Of a stretch of DNA of 64,000 nucleotides, positions 57,855 to 64,000 are shown in pieces. This DNA comes from Thereva unica (Eukaryota; Arthropoda; Insecta; Diptera; Therevidae): positions 175,350,516 to 175,414,515 of the forward strand of contig OX465281.1 in NCBI GenBank assembly GCA_949987705.1. The letters are read 5' to 3'. The notes under the pieces are model-generated. The model was given only the letters and a program-made list of their open reading frames with translations, was not told where the DNA came from and did not search any database. Every line of letters begins with the position of its first letter. Position 1 is the stretch's first letter. Both the position numbers and the translations under genes were made by a program.

Positions 57855-58224
57855 CCCAGCAGGCATTATAGCTCATATTGAGCTAAATATGATCTATTTG
57901 CGATTGGCAATTTTTTCGTTTAAAGTCTCAAATAGTAATTTATGAGATACATATGAGGTAATAGTGAGTTAATTGGCGCATGTTTCTGAACTAAATATGA
58001 GGTCAATATGATGTAAATCAAGAGCTAAATGCTATCTCAAAATGAGCTCATATTGAGCTCACTGAGCAGAAAAAAAGTACTGAGAAATGTTAAAAAACAA
58101 AATTACTATTTTCACATTATTTTTTTTTGTTCCTGTCTTCTTCTACTATTTTTTACATTCATATAATTTTATATTATTATATATTTTACTTATGATTTGA
58201 GAATATTTTTTTTTTCGATTGCCT

Positions 58225-58295
58225 TGTACGAGATTCGAACCTGGGTCGCTGGAACATGAAGCCAACATTCTACCAACTGCGCTATTGAGACTAAT
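58225..58295 (-). other. tRNA-like block
   Basis: On the minus strand TAGCGCAGTTGGTAGA fits box A and AGGTTCGAATCT fits box B at tRNA spacing. The outer stem does not pair. Read as a tRNA-derived repeat head or pseudo-tRNA. Confidence 0.5.
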
Positions 58296-59059
58296 GTGTA
58301 TGCGCCGCCGTAAGAGTGTATATAAATGACAAATATAATATGAGCTAAATATGAGCTAAATATGAGCTCATTGTGAGATTTGTCTAAATAAATACCTAAC
58401 GATGAAGGTTTTCTTATAACCGCACAGCGGGACGAATTGCCTAAAACGTGGACAAAGGTCCGAAAATAAAAGTTTCTATTAAGGGATTTCCATCTTTTGG
58501 ATTGACTACAGTATTGTTGACACTATTAAATCCCGGCAGTAGAAATGGTTAATTGTTTTTCCTTGAAGCTGCACAGCAGGTCGAACTTGGTCATTGTTTA
58601 TTATTTGTAAAGGGTTCGGCTCTGTGCTTAAAAAACGTAGTGCAAATTGAAACTTGCATAAAATTATAACGACAATACAGATTCGAAATATTGAAAATGG
58701 AGAATGTTTCTCCAGGTATATACTAAATTTCAAATGCTTTATGACTTGTTAAGCGACGTGTTAACATTTGTTATTGAAATAAACAATAATTATGTAAAAT
58801 AACGAGAAAATTTTATAAAATTGAATCGAAATTAAGAGATAAGTTATGAGTTCCACGGAATACCACTAAGTGAAGTATTTTTTATAAAATAAGTTATATT
58901 TACTTCAGGATTAAAAAAGAAAATCCAGCTACTAGTCGTAACTCAGTAAACCACTGTATGCAGTTACGGCTGCTACATTTTATTTTTGATGAAATGTCTA
59001 TAAAAGTGCGGGAAAATTCTCCATATTGTTAAATTTGCACGAAATTTTGTGGTATTATG

Positions 59060-61362
59060 TTATCGACGTCGCTGATGACGAATTTGATGTCAAAATTTTA
59101 AAATTCAAAACGGAGGATCCAATATGGCGGACATAATTTTTGAAAATTTGTAGAAATAAGTTCAAAACTTGTATCTACATACATATATGTTTTTGAGCAT
59201 GCCGATTACGAATCTGATGTCAAAATTAGGAAATTCAAAGTCACGGATAAACCTATAAATATTAGTTCAGTCGTCAAAGCACAATGCGAATGCAGACCTC
59301 TAACTAAATGTTAAATCACGAAACTTTTTCTAAAAGAGTAGAATATGTTAAAAAAGTTTCGGAATATTGGTTGTCCGCTGATCCTAAAAACAGAAAATTC
59401 CGTTTTTGGCCAATATCTCTTAAACGGCAAGTCCCATTCTAAAATATTGTTTACAAAGTTTGTAGATAATGCTATTATCTACAAAGAATCACCGTTCATG
59501 AATTTGTTTAGATGACCTAATACGCAATTTGTATCGGTCATCAGACATTCAATAAATCCTCTGTTGGACTACGTGGCTAATATTTTCAGGTGTGATTTTT
59601 GGATGGTTTTGGAGAAAAAAAATTGTTCTAGAGAGGGGGCTATCCCCACTATCCACTAATGTACAGGGTGTCTACGAAAGAAAAAATGTATTTTTTTAAT
59701 ATTTACTTAAACTTGAATAATTCCTAGACTAATTATCGTAGAACAACGTAATTCGGTTCGTGTTTTAGGTAAATGTGTATTCTTTTATATGATATTAAGT
59801 GAATGACATCGTTTACAAGATATGTAATTAAAAATGTGATCTAAATCCCAATGTTTTTCGTTTTTTCAGAAAAATTCCAATATTTTAGAATTTTGGTCTT
59901 ATTTTGAACCTACATATCTTGTAAAGGGAGTCACTCAAGTTCCTGTTCTTAAAATTTTCGAATTCAAGTATCAAATTCGTATTCTTTTCTTTTCTTTCTT
60001 TATACTCCTTTAATCCCTCATGGGACATAGGGCGGAAACAGTTGCCCTCCAGCGGATTCTGTTTTGCGCGACAGCTCTTAGCTCCGACCAGGATCTCCCA
60101 GTTGTTGCGGCTTCTTCTAGTAGGGTTCTCCTCCACGTTGTTCTAGGTCTTCCTACTCGACGGGAACCTTGCGGATTCCAGTCAAGGGCCTGTTTGGCTA
60201 GATTTTCGTTTTCGCGTCGCAAGGTGTGGCCAACCCAATTCCATTTCCTTCGCCTGATTTGATCGTCTATCCTTTCTTGGCCGGCACGGCGCCATAGTTC
60301 TTCGTTTGAAATTCTATCTTGCCAGCGGATTTTTAGGATACGACGAAGGCATCTGTTGATGAAGACTTGTAGGCGCCCTGTGATGAATTGGGTGACTTTC
60401 CATGTTTCGCAACCATACAAAAGAACTGCCTTAACGTTGCAGTTGAACAGCCGCAATTTGGTGTTAGTGGAAATCACCGTTGATCTCCATATGTGGGACA
60501 GGCATGCATAAGCGCCTCGTGCTTTATTTATTCTGGAACTGACGTCTTCTTCTGCCCCGCCATTTTCGGTAATAATGCTACCGAGGTAGCAGAATTTATT
60601 TACCAGTTCCACGTCACGGTTATTCAGCGCTGTTCGTTCGTTGGTGTTTGCATTTATCCGCATTTCTTTAGTTTTAGTCGGATTTAGCCTTAAGCCTGCT
60701 GGACTACTTTCTGTTGCTAAATTGTTTAACATGTTTTTGAGGTCCTGGTGTCTGTGGGCCAGCAAACAGATATCATCGGCGTAGTCGAGATCCTTAAGGC
60801 GGTCTAACAAACCCCATTGTATGCCGCCTGTTCTACTATCTAGAGCGCCGACAAGGATGTCATTTATTACTATAAGAAATAGTAAAGGCGAGAGTAGGCA
60901 TCCTTGTCGTACTCCTGAGCTCACCTCGAAGCTGTCGGATAATTTTCCATTATGGAGAACTCTGCATTTGGAATTGTTATATAGGGCTTTTATCAATTCT
61001 ATTATTTTATCAGGCAGTCCACGTCGCCGTAGTGCCTGCCATATAAAGCTCCTATTGACCGAGTCGAACGCTTTCTCATAATCTACGAAAGCAAGGTAAA
61101 GGGGGGATCGGAATTCAGCATGCTCAAAATCATATAAATACAAGTTTTGAACAATTTTGAAAAATTATATCGGCTATATTGGATCCGCCATTTTGAATTT
61201 CCAAATTTTGACATCAAATTGGTAATCGGCATGCCCAAAAACATCTAGATACAAGTTTTGAGTTTATTTCTACAATGTTTTAAAAATAATGTCCGCCATA
61301 TTGGATTCACCATTTTGAATTTTCAGTTTTTGATATTAAATTCATGATCAGTGAGCTCGATT
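59060..61362. repeat. Foldback with GTCGCTGATGACGAATTTGA arms, opened by LINE A
   Basis: Left 59060-59250 and right 61120-61362 are inverted copies (CCAATATGGCGGACATAATT / its complement, CAAAACTTGTATCTA). The segment 59380-59990 is a diverged version of the 44549 arm (GTTGGACTAC, AGAGAGGGGGCTA, ACAGGGTGT, ATTATCGTA) and begins its own reverse arm at about 59910, where LINE A cuts in. Two foldback types are thus nested or fused here. Confidence 0.6.
60007..61119 (-). pseudogene. LINE A, 5' truncated: RT and C-terminal domain
   Basis: The frame is nearly continuous from SEFRSPLYLAFVDYEKAFDS (motif A) through SSGVRQGCLLSPLLFLIVIN (motif B), LKDLDYADDICLLAHRHQDL (motif C, YADD), NPTKTKEMRINANT, LLYGCETWKVTQFITGRLQV, RIRWQDRISNEEL-type block and GSRRVGRPRTTWRRTLLEEA to PMRD-stop at 60010. 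The N-terminal few residues before SEFR come from flanking DNA. An AAAG-rich tail (59985-60006) marks the 3' end. It is the best-preserved LINE A in the window but lacks endonuclease and half the RT. Confidence 0.92.
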
Positions 61363-61399
61363 ACCCTTTAATACCGAATTTCGTCCAAATTCATCAATA

Positions 61400-61920
61400 T
61401 TTAGACTTTTGTCCACGTTTTCGGCAATTCGTTCCACTGTGAACCGTTGTAAATTCCAATTACGAAAGGTTCCTTTATAATCCCTTCGACATTCGCAAGT
61501 ATTGGCCAAAATTGCTCAGTTGAGCTATTAAAAATTGGCAAACCATCGACATTAATGTTTAACAAAATGCCATTATTTTTTTGTAAATTGCCTTCTTAAG
61601 ACAAACTGTAACATCACTTCTACTGATTTTGGTGTCATCAGAACGGTTCTTCCTTCAGTTGGAAATTTACTAGGAAGTAGTTTGTTCAGAACACTAAGTA
61701 AATCAGTTATTCCATTTCTACCGCTACCATATTTGTTAGTCCAACTTCCAATTCCCGCGATTGCATCTCCTACTCTAATATTGATATCATCATTATCGTC
61801 AAATTATTCAGATAAGTCGCCCAAATTATCAACTTCATTTCTCATTCGATTTGATTCTTCCTCATCCGAAAATTCGATGATTCCGTCTTAAAAATTGTTA
61901 TCAAACCAATTGCTCATAAT
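61400..61920 (-). pseudogene. Transposase relic with VDGLPIFNSS block
   Basis: Minus strand, from about 61915: MSNWFDNNF-like start, IEFSDEEESNRMRNEVDNLG, INIRVGDAIAGIGSWTNKYG, ITDLLSVLNKLLPSKFPTEG, RTVLMTPKSV. After stops comes INVDGLPIFNSSTEQFWPIL, then PFVIGIYNGSQWNELPKTW. This order (acidic N-terminus, LLPSKFP..RTVL, then a DGLP-F-SS-FWPIL block) resembles an insect DNA-transposase family usually left as uncharacterised protein. It may be the transposase of the CCCAGCAGG element that encloses it. A short piece recurs inverted at 58425-58475. Confidence 0.6.
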
Positions 61921-62131
61921 TAGCTCATAACAACCTTCCAATCAATGAACATTAAGTGGGACATTCAATTTCGGTTTCTTTCTCACTTTCCTCTCATTAT
62001 GATCTCATTATTTTCTCACAACTGGTTTAATTTTGTTTTGCATTTGGGATGTCATATTTTCCTCATATTGAGCTCATTGTGAGTTGTAAGACAAATTTCT
62101 GGTTTTTTGAGCTCATTTTGCCTGCTGGGCT

Positions 62132-62862
62132 GACGCTGCTTTTGAACAATGCAAAACGGACTTAATAAATGCAACAACGCTAGCACACCCAAAATCGTCA
62201 GCCGCTCTAGCACTAATGGTAGACGCATCAAATAACGCCATCGGAGCCGCTTAGTTTTTACTCCCGCAAATTGACAAGCGCGGAAAAAAAATACTCAACA
62301 TACGATAGAGAGATATTAGCTATATATTCTTCTATTAAACATTTTAGCTCTACAAAAGGAAGAAAGTTTACAATTTTCACGGATCACAGACCCTTGATTT
62401 ATGCCTTCTCACAGAGCTCAGAAAAGACTTCACCCAGACAGTTCCGACAATTGGATTTCATCGGCCAGTATTCTACGGATATAAAATACATAAAGGGGAA
62501 AGACAACATCCTGGCAGATGCTTTATCAAGGTTAGACACAATTACAATGGACAACATTCTCAACTATGAAGACATCGCAAAAGCACAATTAAAGGATGTG
62601 GAACTAAAAGAATGCCTCACGAAAGAAACTTCTCTAAAACTGCAAGCTTTTCCAGTACCTACAAAACAAACACCTCACTGACAATTTACTGCGACACGTC
62701 AACTAAGCGAGTACGACCATTTCTTCCCAAAGCATTTCGCCAACAAGCATTCGACATGCTGCACAACATGTCACACCCCGGAACAAGAGCTTCAACTAGG
62801 ATGATTTCAGAACGTTTTGTGTGGCCAGGGTTAAAACGCGACTGCCGCTTATGGACAAAATC
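62132..62862 (+). pseudogene. Gypsy RNase H and integrase zinc-binding start
   Basis: Resumes with AFEQCKTDLINATTLAHPKS and LALMVDASNNAIGA, loses about 13 codons near 62253, then reads LTSAEKKYSTYDREILAIYS, RKFTIFTDHRPLIYAFSQSS and YIKGKDNILADALSRL (end of RNase H). After a frameshift near 62660, MLHNMSHPGTRASTRMISER and FVWPGLKRDCRLWTKSC form the integrase HHCC domain start, with its last Cys partner lost to the LINE C insertion. Confidence 0.88.
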
Positions 62863-64000
62863 ATGTTTCTTCTTCGATGGCCCAACGGCCCAATTCGAGC
62901 CTTGGCCTCCTTCAGCTTCTTCCTCCAGACGTCTCTCTGCTCCGCAGCTTGTCTCCAGTTTCTCGTGTTGAGCAGTGTCGCTGCATCGGTCTTAACATTA
63001 TCTTCCCATCTTGACCGTGGTTTGCCAACTGGTCTTTTGCCATCTGGTAGTAGATACAGGGATTTTTTTGGTATCCTTGAGTCATCCATTCTTTGGACAT
63101 TACCGGCCCAACGTAAACGCAGTAGCTTGGCATGGGTCGAAAGTTTACATTCTTTGTATAAGTCGTACAATTCGTGATTGTAGCGTATTCTCCATGCATT
63201 GTCTTCATTAATTGGGCCGTATATCCTTCGGAGAACCTTCCTCTCAAATATATCCAACTTGTCGGCGGATTTTTGGGAGATACTCCATGCTTCACAACCA
63301 TACGTAGCTACTGTACGTATGATGGTTTTGCAGACTCTTATTTTTGTTTTTCTGTGGATGTCTCTGGATTTCATTTCTGGCAGTAGTGAGAAGTATGTTC
63401 TGTTTGCGGCGTTTATTCTTCTTTGTACGTCTATCGTTTCATCGTTGTCTTCACTGACTGTGGACCCCAGGTAGTTAAATTGGCTTACCCGTTCGAAGTT
63501 ATATTCCCCCAGGTGGTGTTGTGGTTTCTTCTTCTTCTTTCCACCCTTGACTGAATTAGAATCTTGCTCTTGTCTGCATTTATTTGCAGCCCTATATGTT
63601 TAGCTCCATCTTCTAATTCTGTGAATACTTCTCTAAGGTATGACAGTGATCTGGCAAGGCAGTTTATGTCGTCGGCATATCCTGCCAACTGTTTTGATTT
63701 GTTAAGCAGGGTTGCGTTCGCATCAATGTTTACTTTGCGAATTACTCCTTCAAGGCAGAGATTAAATAGCATGGGTGCCAGCCCATCGCCCTGCTTTAAG
63801 CCTTGCTTGACTGGGAAGGACTCCGTCAATTCTCCTTGTATTCTGACTGCACACCTTGTATTTTCCATTGTCATTTTAGTCAGTTTCACTATCTTTAGGG
63901 GTATGTTTAGGTCCAGAATTGTCGCATACATTTTTTCCCTGTCGATGCTGTCGTATGCTTGTTTAAAGTCGATGAAAAGTTGATACACGTCGATGTTGTA
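62863..64000 (-). pseudogene. LINE C, RT and C-terminus, running off the window
   Basis: From 63988 leftward: LFIDFKQAYDSIDREKMYAT (motif A), PVKQGLKQGDGLAPMLFNLC (motif B), KQLAGYADDINCLARSLSYL (motif C, YADD), HIGLQINADKSKI, then after a frameshift near 63490 TIIRTVATYGCEAWSISQKS, IFERKVLRRIYGPINEDNAW, LLRLRWAGNVQRMDDSRIPK, GKPRSRWEDNVKTDAATLLN and KEAKARIGPL. The tail is GAAGAAGAAA. It is inserted in the Gypsy integrase. Its 5' part lies beyond 64000. LINE C-type scraps are at 26440 and 27100. Confidence 0.9.

Larger units (their letters stand above)
57855..62129. mobile_element. 4.3-kb TIR transposon, CCCAGCAGGCA ends, CT duplication
   Basis: CCCAGCAGGCA at 57855 and TGCCTGCTGGG-type end at 62129, flanked by CT (57853-57854 and 62130-62131). 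Both subterminal zones repeat GAGCTCATATTGAGC and similar words. Gypsy coding continues in frame across it. It contains a transposase relic on the minus strand (61450-61915), a tRNA-like block (58225-58295), a foldback (59060-61362) and a LINE A copy. The superfamily is not assigned. Confidence 0.82.

Noticed and set aside
58225..58295. A functional tRNA gene
   Set aside because: Boxes A and B look good but the acceptor stem does not pair; the same holds for the tRNA-like blocks at 9821, 42000, 47845, 48278, 49450 and 49895.

Overview
This window looks like arthropod, most probably insect, nuclear DNA. It is AT-rich, and its one recognisable host gene has short GT-AG introns. The transposon mix (Copia, Gypsy, PIF/Harbinger, Helitron, P/hAT-like, several LINE families, a tRNA-derived SINE) is typical of repeat-rich insect genomes. 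I cannot name the species. Almost everything else is mobile DNA, much of it nested, with a 128-bp satellite and several very long inverted repeats.

Left part (1-10.6 kb). A LINE endonuclease fragment (1-869) is followed by two repeats and then by a Copia pol gene. The Copia gene is interrupted by four insertions: a 3-kb two-gene Harbinger element (1967-4992), an 8-bp-TSD MITE (5241-5692), a 3-kb Helitron (5762-8810) and a tRNA-derived SINE (9406-9897). Each has diagnostic ends, and the Copia sequence resumes exactly at each boundary. Next come intergenic DNA, a long foldback element (14.1-15.5 kb), a Gypsy relic (15.9-16.4 kb) and a P/hAT-like relic that carries a Helitron2-type helicase-endonuclease fragment (17.5-19.55 kb).

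Middle (19.5-38 kb). LINE tails and relics, a Harbinger relic, a THAP relic and MITEs lead to the only convincing host gene, a three-exon secreted Cu/Zn superoxide dismutase (28022-28682). Downstream, the pieces of a second Harbinger family (MADF-BESS accessory gene and transposase) lie interdigitated on opposite strands. They are split by a LINE A insertion with a 12-bp TSD, which itself holds a SINE fragment and a LINE B copy.

Right part (38-64 kb). There is a perfect 514-bp tandem duplication, foldback elements at 44.5-46.0, 46.4-47.1 and 47.5-48.6 kb, and a 16.8-copy 128-bp satellite at 50.7-52.8 kb related to Helitron internal sequence. A near-perfect palindrome with 508-bp arms (52.87-53.90 kb) follows. 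From 55 kb onward there is a Gypsy element (gag-protease, RT, RNase H, start of integrase) interrupted by a SINE, a 312-bp MITE, a 4.3-kb TIR element that contains a foldback and a LINE A copy, and finally LINE C, which runs off the window.

LINE labels used here are local: A has a C-terminal GRPRTTWRR block, B a LSHRRNVAAL...RTTRLWNNLP block, and C a PRSRWEDNVK...NWRQ block. Clade names are tentative. Frames were read by eye and no alignment or search was run.
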